Shown piece after piece: positions 1-8,135 of a DNA stretch of 20,748 bases; the stretch's first letter is position 1; the number at the start of each line of letters is the position of its first letter. The position numbers and the translations under genes were made by a program. The notes below the pieces were generated by a model that worked only from the letters and a program-made list of their open reading frames with translations, searched no databases and was not told where the DNA came from. The stretch is from a virus, in IMG/VR virus record IMGVR_UViG_3300017528_000122, positions 1 through 20,748 of that record, one strand, 5' to 3'.

Positions 1-1983
1 GCTTCTCAGGGCCTGGGCCAGGCGGCGAGTAAAGGCACCGACCATAAGGACAAGGAGGCGTGGCAGGAAGGCCAGGAGACCGCACGCAACTGGGAGAACT
101 ATGCCAAGGAATCCGACGCCGCGATCAACTGCTTCATGTGCATCATGGCCGAGTCCAACTGGACCATGTACGCCAACAACGCCGTACCGACCAGCCTGAA
201 TTTCCCGCACGAGGGACTGAGCACCGACGGCACCTCGGTGGGCCTGTATCAGCAGACCGAGGGGAACAATTGGGGCAGCGTCAAGCAGCGGATGAACGTG
301 CGTGAGTCCACCGAGATGTTCCTGACGAGACTCAAGGCACACTCCGACTGGCGGAACATGGATCGCGCCGTTGCTGTTCAGGCCGTACAGGGTTCGGCGT
401 TTTCCGATGGGTCCAACTATAAGAAGTGGGAGCAGGAGGCGATCACCGAGGTTCGTCAACTCCGGCAGAATCAGACTCCCAACACCCCCGCTTCGGCCAC
501 CACCGACCCCACCAAGGTCACTCTCCCCGGCGGCGAAGGCACCAACAGCATTCCTGTTCCTCCCGCCGCAGCCTCCACCGTCACCAACGCGGTTGCCGGA
601 GCGGCCACCGGCAGTCCGGCAGCGGCCGAGGCAGCCACTGGAGCCAAGCCCCGGTTCGATACCCAAGGCGCGATCAATTTCGCCCGTGCGCAGATCGGCA
701 AGCCCTATGTGTGGGGTGGTACGGGCCCGGACGGCTACGACTGCTCGGGGCTGTGCATGATGGCCTATCGGTCCATTGAGCTTGAAATACCCCGAGTCAC
801 TCAACCTATGCTTGCTGGCTTGCAACGAATCACAGCGGCTCAGGCTAAGCCCGGCGACTTGATGTTTCCCAACAATGTCGAGCACGTTGTGATGATCAGC
901 GACGTCCCCGGCATGATCATCGAGGCCCAGCAGACCGGGGTACCGATCCACGAAGTCCCGTATTCGGCAGCAGGTATCGACCCCTCCTCGGTCCCAATCG
1001 CCCATGTCCCAGGTGCTGAATGGGGTGGAGCCGATCCGTCGGCTCCGTTCAATGCCTTTCCCACTAGTCCAGGTAATCCACCGGGCACGGTGACCAGCGG
1101 TCCTGATGGCACCGCTGCCCAGACCTCGGCCAAGGAGCCGATTGCGCGAAACTTGTTCACTTACATGTTCATTGCGCCTCCCGGCAGTGCCATCTCGAAC
1201 CTCTTCGGCGGCCAGCCCGGCGAGGAGGAGAAGGCGTTCATGAACGATCAGTCCATGATGCCGACCGTAATCTCCATGGCCACAGCGGGTTTGCGCAAAT
1301 TCGCCAGTGCTCCCAACGGTGACTTCATGGCCTACTACCCCGATTATTTCGGGATGGATGGCAAACAGGCGGTGCTCAAGCTCGAAGACATCGAGATGAA
1401 GAACGTCCAGATCGATCTCAACGACGACGCGCTGTGCACTCATGCCTACGTCGCGGGATCCCAGGCCCTGACGGCCGGAACAATGGGTACCTGGGGCTGG
1501 ATCATGAGCAAGGGCTTCGCCACCGTCGAGAACGAATGGCTGTTCCGCCGGATGACGCTGGGAGCCCCAAACGTCCCTGGGGAGGTGATGCAGAACGGCA
1601 AGGCGATCATGAAGAAGTTCGGTGTGCGTCCGATGGTCAAGGAGATGTCCATGTTGCGCACCGGGCCGATGGAGTTCCTGGCCGCCGTGCAGCTTTTCAT
1701 GGAGAACTGGGCCCAGCAGTACTCCACCAACATCGACATCTGCTTCATGCCGGAACTGATGCCCGGTAACCGTATTGAGCTGGTCGGTCACGGCCTGCAG
1801 GTCTACGTCTCCCAGGTGACACACACCTGCGACTGGGAGAATGGCTTCTCCACCCAGGTCACCATCTGCGCTCCGTCCACCACCGGCCTGGGCCGCATGG
1901 TCAGCAGCCTGCAGAGCACCGCCAGCCAGGACAAGAACGCCAACAACGACATCGCCAACAACTCGTCGGCCTGGTTGTATTGA
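1..1983 (+). CDS. Baseplate hub protein with lysozyme-like and NlpC/P60 hydrolase domains (5' partial)
   Basis: The reading frame is open from base 1, so the true start lies upstream; 660 residues are visible. Three parts can be seen. Residues about 40-150 form a lysozyme/transglycosylase-like domain, with a candidate catalytic Glu in ESNW (codon 151-153), then SVGLYQQ, NNWGS and AVQAVQGSAF, the pattern of actinobacterial phage tail lysozymes. A Pro/Ala/Thr-rich linker follows. Residues about 220-325 form an NlpC/P60 peptidase: YVWGG, catalytic Cys in DCSGL (codon 742-744) and His in EHVVMI (codon 883-885); the third residue may be the Glu or Gln in IIEAQQTG. From residue about 382 on is a gp27-like hub region with GDFMAYYPDYFG, DDALCTHAYV and MPGNRIELVGHG. 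It most likely caps the tail tube and degrades peptidoglycan during entry, combining the jobs of T4 gp27 and gp5. The enzyme domains are clear; the hub role is inferred from family resemblance and neighbours. Confidence 0.8.
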   Translation, partial: ASQGLGQAASKGTDHKDKEAWQEGQETARNWENYAKESDAAINCFMCIMAESNWTMYANNAVPTSLNFPHEGLSTDGTSVGLYQQTEGNNWGSVKQRMNVRESTEMFLTRLKAHSDWRNMDRAVAVQAVQGSAFSDGSNYKKWEQEAITEVRQLRQNQTPNTPASATTDPTKVTLPGGEGTNSIPVPPAAASTVTNAVAGAATGSPAAAEAATGAKPRFDTQGAINFARAQIGKPYVWGGTGPDGYDCSGLCMMAYRSIELEIPRVTQPMLAGLQRITAAQAKPGDLMFPNNVEHVVMISDVPGMIIEAQQTGVPIHEVPYSAAGIDPSSVPIAHVPGAEWGGADPSAPFNAFPTSPGNPPGTVTSGPDGTAAQTSAKEPIARNLFTYMFIAPPGSAISNLFGGQPGEEEKAFMNDQSMMPTVISMATAGLRKFASAPNGDFMAYYPDYFGMDGKQAVLKLEDIEMKNVQIDLNDDALCTHAYVAGSQALTAGTMGTWGWIMSKGFATVENEWLFRRMTLGAPNVPGEVMQNGKAIMKKFGVRPMVKEMSMLRTGPMEFLAAVQLFMENWAQQYSTNIDICFMPELMPGNRIELVGHGLQVYVSQVTHTCDWENGFSTQVTICAPSTTGLGRMVSSLQSTASQDKNANNDIANNSSAWLY

Positions 1984-4900
1984 TGGCCGGATTCGCACCC
2001 TACAGCACGACTCAGACCACCTCTGAGCCGGTGGCAATCGTCTCGGTCGACATCAACGCCCGAATGGCTAAGGGGCTCACCAGGCTTCGCACCATTCTGA
2101 ACATCAACTGCATGTACCCCGTCGGTGGCATGTACGTCATGCCCGCCGAGGGTGACCAGTGGTATGTCGATCGTCTCGATAACGCCTATTGGAAGCTGAC
2201 GGCGCGAATTCCGTTCAACGACAACAACACTCTGCTCGAACCTGTGCAGGGGCAGACCGTCATCGGTGGCACCGGGCCCGTCGAGCTGAACGGGTCACAT
2301 GTCAACGTCCACGGCGATGCCAATATCAATGGCGCGTTGTCTGTCGGCGACGTGACGCTCAAAGACATCGACGGGAAGCTGCAGCAGAGCAGTGACGGCG
2401 GGCAGACCTTCACTGAGATCGCGGGCAAGGCCGACATCGAAGACATCACCGGCCTGACCGAGATCCTCGACAACAAGATCGACAAGCCCCTCATCCCGAT
2501 CACGCCGGGCACCCACACCAAGATCACCTACGACGAGAACGGTCTGATCATCGCCGGGGAGGATGCCGCTCCCACCGACATCACCGGCCTGGTGCCGATC
2601 CTGGATGCTAAGTCTCCGATCGTTCACGACCACACCATGACCGAGGTCACCGGGCTGGACACTGCATTGGCCGGAAAGGCTGCTGTAGACCACACACACA
2701 CCGCAGACGGCGCATCCCTAGACCCTGACCTGGTCGACATCGGTGCGCTCGTTCCGGCCGATCTGGACTTCATCCAGCGCATCTCCGGGCACTGGTCCAA
2801 TGTCCCGCCGAGTGCCGTCAAGGGCGGGCTGGATCTGTCCTTTCTCGACATTGGCGGCATCCTGAGTGGTGGGCAGATTCCCGGTCTGGACGCCTCCAAG
2901 ATCATTAGCGGCCTCTTCGGCACCGGCTTGATCCCTGGCCTCGATGCGTCCAAGATCATCAGCGGCAGCTTTCTGACGTCGCTGATCCCCGGTCTCGACG
3001 CGGGCAAGATCACCTCGGGCATCTTCGGAGCAGGTCTGATTCCCAGCCTGGATGCCTCGAAGATCGTCTCGGGCATCCTGGGCCTGGCTCAGATTCCCGG
3101 CCTCGACGCGCTGCACATCCCCACCCTCGATGCCTCCAAGATCGGCACCGGCCAGTTTCTGACGTCGTTGATTCCCGGCCTGGACGCCAGCAAGATCATC
3201 ACCGGCCTCTTCGGTCTTGCCCAGATACCCGGTCTGCCCGCCTCACAGATCACCAGCGGTCAGTTCCCGCAGAGCATGGTGAACATCACCAATATCGCGG
3301 CGGGCATCGTCAATGGTGTCTTTACTGCGGGCCAGATCCCCAACCTGGACGCCACCAAGATCACCACGGGACTCCTTGACCTACTTCGGATTCCGGGTCT
3401 TGACCTCAGCCACATCCCCAGTCTGCCTGCTTCCCAGATCACCTCGGGTGCATTCCTGTCCACCTTGATCCCTGGCCTGGACGCCAGCAAGATCATCAGC
3501 GGCGTGTTCCCCCAGTCGATGATCACCGGACTGGCAGGCGATCTCGCCAAGTACCTGCCCACCAGTATCTTCAACGCCAGCGCTACTGCTGGGACGAACT
3601 TGGTCATCGACCCCGGTTTTGAGGATGTCACCATCGGGCGCAACCAGTGGTGGGCAGCGGGCGTCGGTAATGGATACACCACTGAGCAGACGCACGGCGG
3701 CACGCACAGTATCAAGCTCAGAGAGGGTCCAGACGGCTGGGATGGGTTCGATTTACTCTCTATTCCGGCCCCTGGCTCCCCAGATCAGCTTCCCCCACAA
3801 GATATATCCATCAAGGTGACGCCAGGTCAGAAGTATTATTTTGAGATCTGGGTTCTTCCCGACGGATCAGTCGGAACGATCGATTTTGGAGTTGCGTTTC
3901 GCAAAAGCTCAGATCCCTCTTCGTATTACGCAGAAACGGTGGGCGTAACCGGCGTCGAGTGGGTCGCAGGCACGCCTTCGCCACCAGCGTATGTCTGGAC
4001 GAAGCTCAGCGGATACAACACTGTGCCAGCAGGTTATGACCTGATGGAACCGTATTTCGAAATGACTGACGACGCACCAGGTTGGGTTGTCTACGTCGAT
4101 GACGCTGTTGTCCGTGAGGAGACTGCCAGCCAGAACATCATCAACCAGTTGTTCGGTGGCACAGACATTCTCGATTTGATCCTGCCCGACAGCATCCCCG
4201 GTCTGGACGCTACCAAGATCATCAGCGGTACGTTCCCTCAGTCGATGCTCGACATCCTCGACATTCCGGCAGGTCTGGTCTCCGGCATCCTGGGCGGGAC
4301 GCAGATCCCGCTGCTCGACGCCTCCAAGATCGGTTCCGGCACCCTCTTGTCGAGTCTGATCCCCGTCCTCGACGCGGCCACCAAGATCACCGGCATCCTG
4401 GGCCTGGGTCAGATTCCGGCACTGGATGCCTCCAAGATCACCACTGGCATCTTCGCTGATGCGTTCGTGCCTGGTCTGTCAAATCGCTTGCTCACCAACC
4501 TTTTTAACCAGAAGACCAAGACCGGTAGCAACCTTGTCATCGGCAGTGACTTCGAGGACACCACAATCCCTCGCGAAGCCAGTTCCGGCATCGGTTCGCC
4601 GTACAGCTTCAACACCCTCGGCTATACCACCGAACAGGCGCACAGTGGAACACATTCATGGAGGTTGACCGCTGCAGGTGGGTATGAGAGCGTCTGGTTT
4701 TCGCCTTATATCGGGCAGCCAGGCACCTATGGTAGCGGAACTCACGAACCTGCTGCTGGGATCAAAGTCCAACCGGGACAGAAGTATTACCTAGAAGTGT
4801 GGGTGTACCCCAAGGCGACTAACACCGCTGCTGCGGGAATTTTCACGGTGGCGCATCTGGTCGACTCCACGGGCGTCAACCCCGTCACATATCCAGGATT

Positions 4901-7835
4901 CTGGGGAGACACTCAACCCCCGAATGGAGCATGGGCAAAACTTGCTGGCTACCTTACGATTCCAGCCGGATACGACACGATCTACCCTGCTTTCAGTACC
5001 AGTCCCTCAACCCCCGCAGGGAACGTCTACTACATAGACGATGTGGTTCTGCGTGAGGAGACTGCCAGCCAGAACATCATCAATCAACTGTTCGGCAGTT
5101 CGTCAGTACTGCCGAGCATTCTACCCGGTGTTATTCCGGGGCTGGATGCCACCAAGATCACCAGCGGTATCTTCAACCTGCTTCAGATCCCCGGCCTCGA
5201 CGCTTCCCGTATTCCCCTGCTCGATGCAAGCAAGATCACCACGGGTCTTCTCGGTCTGGCCCAGATCCCGGCGCTGGATCTGACCAAGATCCCCAATCTT
5301 CCTGCCTCTCAGATCACTTCGGGACAGTTCCTCACTGGTTTGATTCCCGGTCTCGACGTCAGCAAGATAATCAGCGGGGTCTTCCCGATTCCCCGCATCC
5401 CCGCGTTGGATGCCACCCAGATCACATCGGGCACCTTCCCGCAGAACATGGTCGCGAACCTGCCTGCCAATCTGTCCAACATCTTCACCACGATCACCTC
5501 GCCGGTCGCCTCGAACCTGCTGCAGAACGTGCCGGTGTCGGCCATCGGTCAGTTCAACCCCGAGCTGTTGACCAACCCCAACTACGACACGCTGGGATCG
5601 GTGTCCGGTGGGTCGACTAGCTGGACTTGGGATCCCGCCGTTAGCCATACCGCAGGCGCTACCGGGTCGGCCAGGTTCACCGCCAACGGCACTACCGGAC
5701 AACTGCTTTCGGACCCGCCGATTCCGGTGTCCCCCAACCAGGTGCTCACCATCTCGCACTGGCTGCAGTGGTCTGGTGTTGCCGCTACCCCTGGTGTTGC
5801 CTTTCGGCTCAGCGTGGCTGCTTATCTGGGCATTGGGATTTCCAATACCGTTGACCTTCAGACCGTCTCCACCCCCGCCGCCTCCTCGGGCTGGACTCAG
5901 CTCTCCGGTCAGTACACCGTCCCGGCAACGGGCGTGGACAACATTCGGCTGCAACTCACCGTCACCTCGCTGGTCACGGCGGGCAGCATCTGGTGGGACG
6001 ACGGTTCGGTCAAAAAGACCCAATTGCTCAACGAGGCATGGACAGCGGGCCTGCCGGGTGATCTCAACAACCTGCTCTCCGGGATCAACGCGCGGGCACT
6101 GATCACCGACCTCACCGGGCTGCAGAGCAATCTGGGCCTGGGCGATTCGTCTTTGACCGCAATCACCAATCGGCTCGCCGGTCTCGGCTCTGGCGGCGGC
6201 TTCGACGCCAGCAAGCTCGGAAACATTAACAACATTCCCCAGTTGCTCGCCGCTAGCGTGGGGGGCATCGGTGGTATCGGGAACATCGGGGACTCGATGC
6301 AGCAGACCTGGGACACCGTGGCAGGAGCCTCTGCGGGCGCGGGCAGCCTGACAGGAATCCTCAACCGGTTGACCAATCTCAACACCAGCGGTCTCTTCCA
6401 CTCCGGTTTTCTGTCCAACATCACCAGCATTCCGCTGTTGCCACAGGCGAAGATCCCGGCTCTGGATGGCAGCATCATCCAGTTCGGCAAGGTGCCCATC
6501 GGCCAGATTCCCATCGGAAACGCTCCTACCGAACTGAACCGACTCACCCTCCCCGACGTAGGCCAGACTCTGGACCAGATCACCAATGCCTGGGTCGGCC
6601 AGGTCTTTAACCCCTTCACCGGCACCGACCCAGACATGGCCCGTCAGTCGATGGACAGCTTCTACTCGTCCTTCCTGAGCCTCACGCAGAAGGTGCAGGA
6701 TATCCGCTCCACCCAGACCGCCACCGACGTCTCCGGTACTACCGTCACGGTCAACTTCGGCGATCTGCCGGATGGGCCACTGCCGTCGAGCTTCACCACC
6801 ACCTACGTCGGAACTGGAACATCGACGATCGGCATCACCAACGGCGCGGCGGGCTGGCGAACCCAGGTCAACAATGGTAACCGGACGGGCATAATCGTCT
6901 ACAACATCGCCCCGACCAGCACCGACTTCCAGATCGTGCGCGGCACGCTGTCCGGCGCTCCACCCGGTGACAACGGCGGCAGCAAGCCCATGATTGCCGC
7001 CATCGGGCGGGTCGACAACCCCGCCAATCCGCGCAACTACGTCTGGGCGCGCGGCTACAACGACGGCTTCCTGACGTACAAAGGGGATGTCGGCTGCACG
7101 GTCAACGGCGTGGATACCACCTGGTTCAGCGGCATTCCCCTGACGTGGTCGATGGACATCAACATCATCTTCGGCGTCGGCGGCAATCCTCGTCGCTACC
7201 AAGTCTTTTCAGGTACCGAGTTGGTCAAGGACTTCCTGGAGCCCGGCACTGCCAGCAGGCTTGGCGCTGGCTTCCGGTACTGGGGTTGTCGAACCGATCT
7301 TAAGACCGATTCCGGCAAGGTCATCGCACCGCCGTCCATCGTCGGCACGTCGGTGAGCGACAACCAGCCGCCCGCTGTGACGGGGTGTACCTTCCGCGCC
7401 TACCGGGCCAGCACTGGCGGTGTCACGTTCTCGGGGACCAGCGTGGTGCCCACCACTCCTCCGTATTTTGATACCCCGCAATACAGGTCCGCCGACATGG
7501 GTTGGGACGGTGCCAATCTCACCATCGGCACCGAGGGCACCTATCTGGTCAACATCCGCTACAAGACTCCGAACATCCCTGGCGGTGCCAAGGCCGACGT
7601 GGCGCTGGCCCAGACGGGCATCGGCCTGGCACGGCGGATGGGCAGCGGGTTTGCGGACTCGTCGTTCGGGGCCAACTCGGGCAGCGCCATGTTCGGCTCG
7701 GCGCTGGTCTACTGCAAGGTGAATGACGTTCTGACGCCTGGCTATATCGTCTCGGCCAATGTCTCGTCAACGGGTGAGACAACCGGTACCGAATCATATT
7801 TCGAAGTCGCCCTAGTGAACAGGAGCATGGCATGA
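1983..7835 (+). CDS. Giant modular tail fibre / baseplate spike protein, receptor-binding (1950 aa)
   Basis: ATG at 1983 overlaps the previous stop by one base (TGATG), which implies coupled translation; a TTG at 1980 would add only one residue and there is no clear ribosome site. The N-terminus (about 1-110) has the MYVMPAEGDQWYVDR pattern seen at the start of actinophage minor tail proteins, then VNVHGDANINGALSVG and H-D-H/DHTHT tail-fibre-like repeats (about 110-290). Three shaft blocks of 18-residue IPGLDASKIISG-type repeats (about 299-513, 738-832, 1051-1160) alternate with three CBM4_9-like beta-sandwich modules (about 538-724, 847-1038, 1190-1349). After a Gly/Ile-rich stretch come a ConA/LamG-like domain (about 1590-1786) and a C-terminal C1q/TNF-like jelly-roll (about 1799-1950; MGWDGANLTIG, EGTYLVNIRY, ESYFEVALVN). 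It probably binds cell-surface glycans. The domain names are recognised by eye. It may be a central spike or a side fibre. Confidence 0.8.
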   Translation: MAGFAPYSTTQTTSEPVAIVSVDINARMAKGLTRLRTILNINCMYPVGGMYVMPAEGDQWYVDRLDNAYWKLTARIPFNDNNTLLEPVQGQTVIGGTGPVELNGSHVNVHGDANINGALSVGDVTLKDIDGKLQQSSDGGQTFTEIAGKADIEDITGLTEILDNKIDKPLIPITPGTHTKITYDENGLIIAGEDAAPTDITGLVPILDAKSPIVHDHTMTEVTGLDTALAGKAAVDHTHTADGASLDPDLVDIGALVPADLDFIQRISGHWSNVPPSAVKGGLDLSFLDIGGILSGGQIPGLDASKIISGLFGTGLIPGLDASKIISGSFLTSLIPGLDAGKITSGIFGAGLIPSLDASKIVSGILGLAQIPGLDALHIPTLDASKIGTGQFLTSLIPGLDASKIITGLFGLAQIPGLPASQITSGQFPQSMVNITNIAAGIVNGVFTAGQIPNLDATKITTGLLDLLRIPGLDLSHIPSLPASQITSGAFLSTLIPGLDASKIISGVFPQSMITGLAGDLAKYLPTSIFNASATAGTNLVIDPGFEDVTIGRNQWWAAGVGNGYTTEQTHGGTHSIKLREGPDGWDGFDLLSIPAPGSPDQLPPQDISIKVTPGQKYYFEIWVLPDGSVGTIDFGVAFRKSSDPSSYYAETVGVTGVEWVAGTPSPPAYVWTKLSGYNTVPAGYDLMEPYFEMTDDAPGWVVYVDDAVVREETASQNIINQLFGGTDILDLILPDSIPGLDATKIISGTFPQSMLDILDIPAGLVSGILGGTQIPLLDASKIGSGTLLSSLIPVLDAATKITGILGLGQIPALDASKITTGIFADAFVPGLSNRLLTNLFNQKTKTGSNLVIGSDFEDTTIPREASSGIGSPYSFNTLGYTTEQAHSGTHSWRLTAAGGYESVWFSPYIGQPGTYGSGTHEPAAGIKVQPGQKYYLEVWVYPKATNTAAAGIFTVAHLVDSTGVNPVTYPGFWGDTQPPNGAWAKLAGYLTIPAGYDTIYPAFSTSPSTPAGNVYYIDDVVLREETASQNIINQLFGSSSVLPSILPGVIPGLDATKITSGIFNLLQIPGLDASRIPLLDASKITTGLLGLAQIPALDLTKIPNLPASQITSGQFLTGLIPGLDVSKIISGVFPIPRIPALDATQITSGTFPQNMVANLPANLSNIFTTITSPVASNLLQNVPVSAIGQFNPELLTNPNYDTLGSVSGGSTSWTWDPAVSHTAGATGSARFTANGTTGQLLSDPPIPVSPNQVLTISHWLQWSGVAATPGVAFRLSVAAYLGIGISNTVDLQTVSTPAASSGWTQLSGQYTVPATGVDNIRLQLTVTSLVTAGSIWWDDGSVKKTQLLNEAWTAGLPGDLNNLLSGINARALITDLTGLQSNLGLGDSSLTAITNRLAGLGSGGGFDASKLGNINNIPQLLAASVGGIGGIGNIGDSMQQTWDTVAGASAGAGSLTGILNRLTNLNTSGLFHSGFLSNITSIPLLPQAKIPALDGSIIQFGKVPIGQIPIGNAPTELNRLTLPDVGQTLDQITNAWVGQVFNPFTGTDPDMARQSMDSFYSSFLSLTQKVQDIRSTQTATDVSGTTVTVNFGDLPDGPLPSSFTTTYVGTGTSTIGITNGAAGWRTQVNNGNRTGIIVYNIAPTSTDFQIVRGTLSGAPPGDNGGSKPMIAAIGRVDNPANPRNYVWARGYNDGFLTYKGDVGCTVNGVDTTWFSGIPLTWSMDINIIFGVGGNPRRYQVFSGTELVKDFLEPGTASRLGAGFRYWGCRTDLKTDSGKVIAPPSIVGTSVSDNQPPAVTGCTFRAYRASTGGVTFSGTSVVPTTPPYFDTPQYRSADMGWDGANLTIGTEGTYLVNIRYKTPNIPGGAKADVALAQTGIGLARRMGSGFADSSFGANSGSAMFGSALVYCKVNDVLTPGYIVSANVSSTGETTGTESYFEVALVNRSMA
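2877..3521 (+). repeat. 54-bp coding repeats, shaft block 1 (18-residue IPGLDASKI units)
   Basis: About a dozen consecutive degenerate units of the form IPGLDASKIxSGxFxxxL encode a repeating shaft. The standard unit is 18 residues (54 bp); several have short insertions such as LDALHIPTLDASKI. Bases drift at third positions while the amino-acid pattern is kept, so protein structure, not DNA, is under selection. Such regular hydrophobic spacing suggests a fibrous beta-strand or beta-helix shaft, probably trimeric (inference). Confidence 0.85.
3579..4157 (+). other. CBM4_9-like adhesive module, copy 1, inside the giant fibre gene
   Basis: Encodes a unit starting GTNLVIDPGFED, with GTHSIKLREG, KVTPGQKYYFEIWV, TVPAGYD and ending VYVDDAVVREETASQNIIN. 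This is the layout of carbohydrate-binding module family 4/9 jelly-rolls, in which a final aromatic/Asp-Asp strand closes the sandwich. Its base composition is lower in GC than the flanking repeats (27 of 60 bases G or C in 3781-3840). It is followed directly by shaft block 2. Confidence 0.65.
4194..4479 (+). repeat. 54-bp coding repeats, shaft block 2
   Basis: Five or six units of the same IPGLDATKIISG family as block 1, lying between the first and second CBM4_9-like modules. One unit has an extra residue (LDAATKITG). The block reads as a spacer that separates adhesive modules along the shaft. Confidence 0.8.
4521..5097 (+). other. CBM4_9-like adhesive module, copy 2, inside the giant fibre gene
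   Basis: Encodes GSNLVIGSDFED, YTTEQAHSGTHSWRL, KVQPGQKYYLEVWV, TIPAGYD and VYYIDDVVLREETASQNIIN, parallel to copy 1 throughout. The last part shares 32 identical bases with copy 1 (4113-4144 versus 5052-5083). The two are therefore related by duplication of a module; the middle parts have diverged strongly, which suggests selection for different ligands. Confidence 0.65.
5133..5463 (+). repeat. 54-bp coding repeats, shaft block 3
   Basis: Six or so units of the IPGLDATKITSG family following CBM module 2, ending in IPALDATQITSGTFPQNM. A last vestigial unit, IPALDGSIIQFG, appears further on near 6451-6490, followed by IGQIPIGNAP. Confidence 0.8.
5554..6030 (+). other. Divergent CBM4_9-like module, copy 3, inside the giant fibre gene
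   Basis: Encodes FNPELLTNPNYDTLG at its start, then ATGSARFTANG, IPVSPNQVLTISHWLQW, TQLSGQYTVPATGVDNIRLQL and IWWDDGSVKKTQL at its end. The order of motifs matches modules 1 and 2, but the sequence is far more divergent and it lacks the shared 32-base tail, so it is an older or independent acquisition. Confidence 0.55.
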
Positions 7836-8134
7836 GTGTGCCAATAGAACCACCCGTGTTGGAGAAGGCCCAATTGGAGCAGATCGCCAGTGTCGCAAGC
7901 GAAGAGGGTGGAGAACCGCTTACCGGCAATCAGGCTGCTGCCCTCATTGCCGCCTATCACAACGTCATCTCCGGCGATCCCGTCGGCACCATGCGGCGCG
8001 ATCCCGAGACCGGTGCGATAGCCCTGAAGGTGCAGGATCCAGGTGGCCTGATGCTGTGGCGGATCAGTGTGCCCGACGGCACTCAGTACAACGATCTGCA
8101 GCCCACCCTGACCTGGCCGCTCCTCGAAGTCTGA
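7832..8134 (+). CDS. Small conserved-type tail/baseplate-associated protein (100 aa), function unknown
   Basis: ATG overlaps the fibre stop in an ATGA arrangement, with AGGAG at about 7821-7825 as a well-placed ribosome site. The product is acidic and soluble, with no signal peptide or membrane segment. A helical N-terminal half is followed by VGTMRRDPETGAIALKV and WRISVPDGTQYNDLQP, which looks like a small beta domain. Similar short proteins accompany large minor tail proteins in actinobacteriophages, from general recollection. Its place between two giant fibres, with coupling to the first, suggests a small fibre-associated virion component or a fibre-folding helper. No function can be assigned from sequence. 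Confidence 0.75.
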   Translation: MSVPIEPPVLEKAQLEQIASVASEEGGEPLTGNQAAALIAAYHNVISGDPVGTMRRDPETGAIALKVQDPGGLMLWRISVPDGTQYNDLQPTLTWPLLEV

Positions 8135-8135
8135 C

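Noticed and set aside
2877-5463. Regular repeats considered as a CRISPR array or other DNA-level repeat
   Set aside because: Repeats are in frame, degenerate at third codon positions, and have no constant-length spacers, so they are protein repeats.
5121-7202. A 693-codon open frame on the - strand inside the giant fibre
   Set aside because: It is produced by GC-rich codon bias and the repeats of the + strand gene; its protein is Gly/Asp/Arg-rich with no recognisable domain, and the + strand frame has clear domains.
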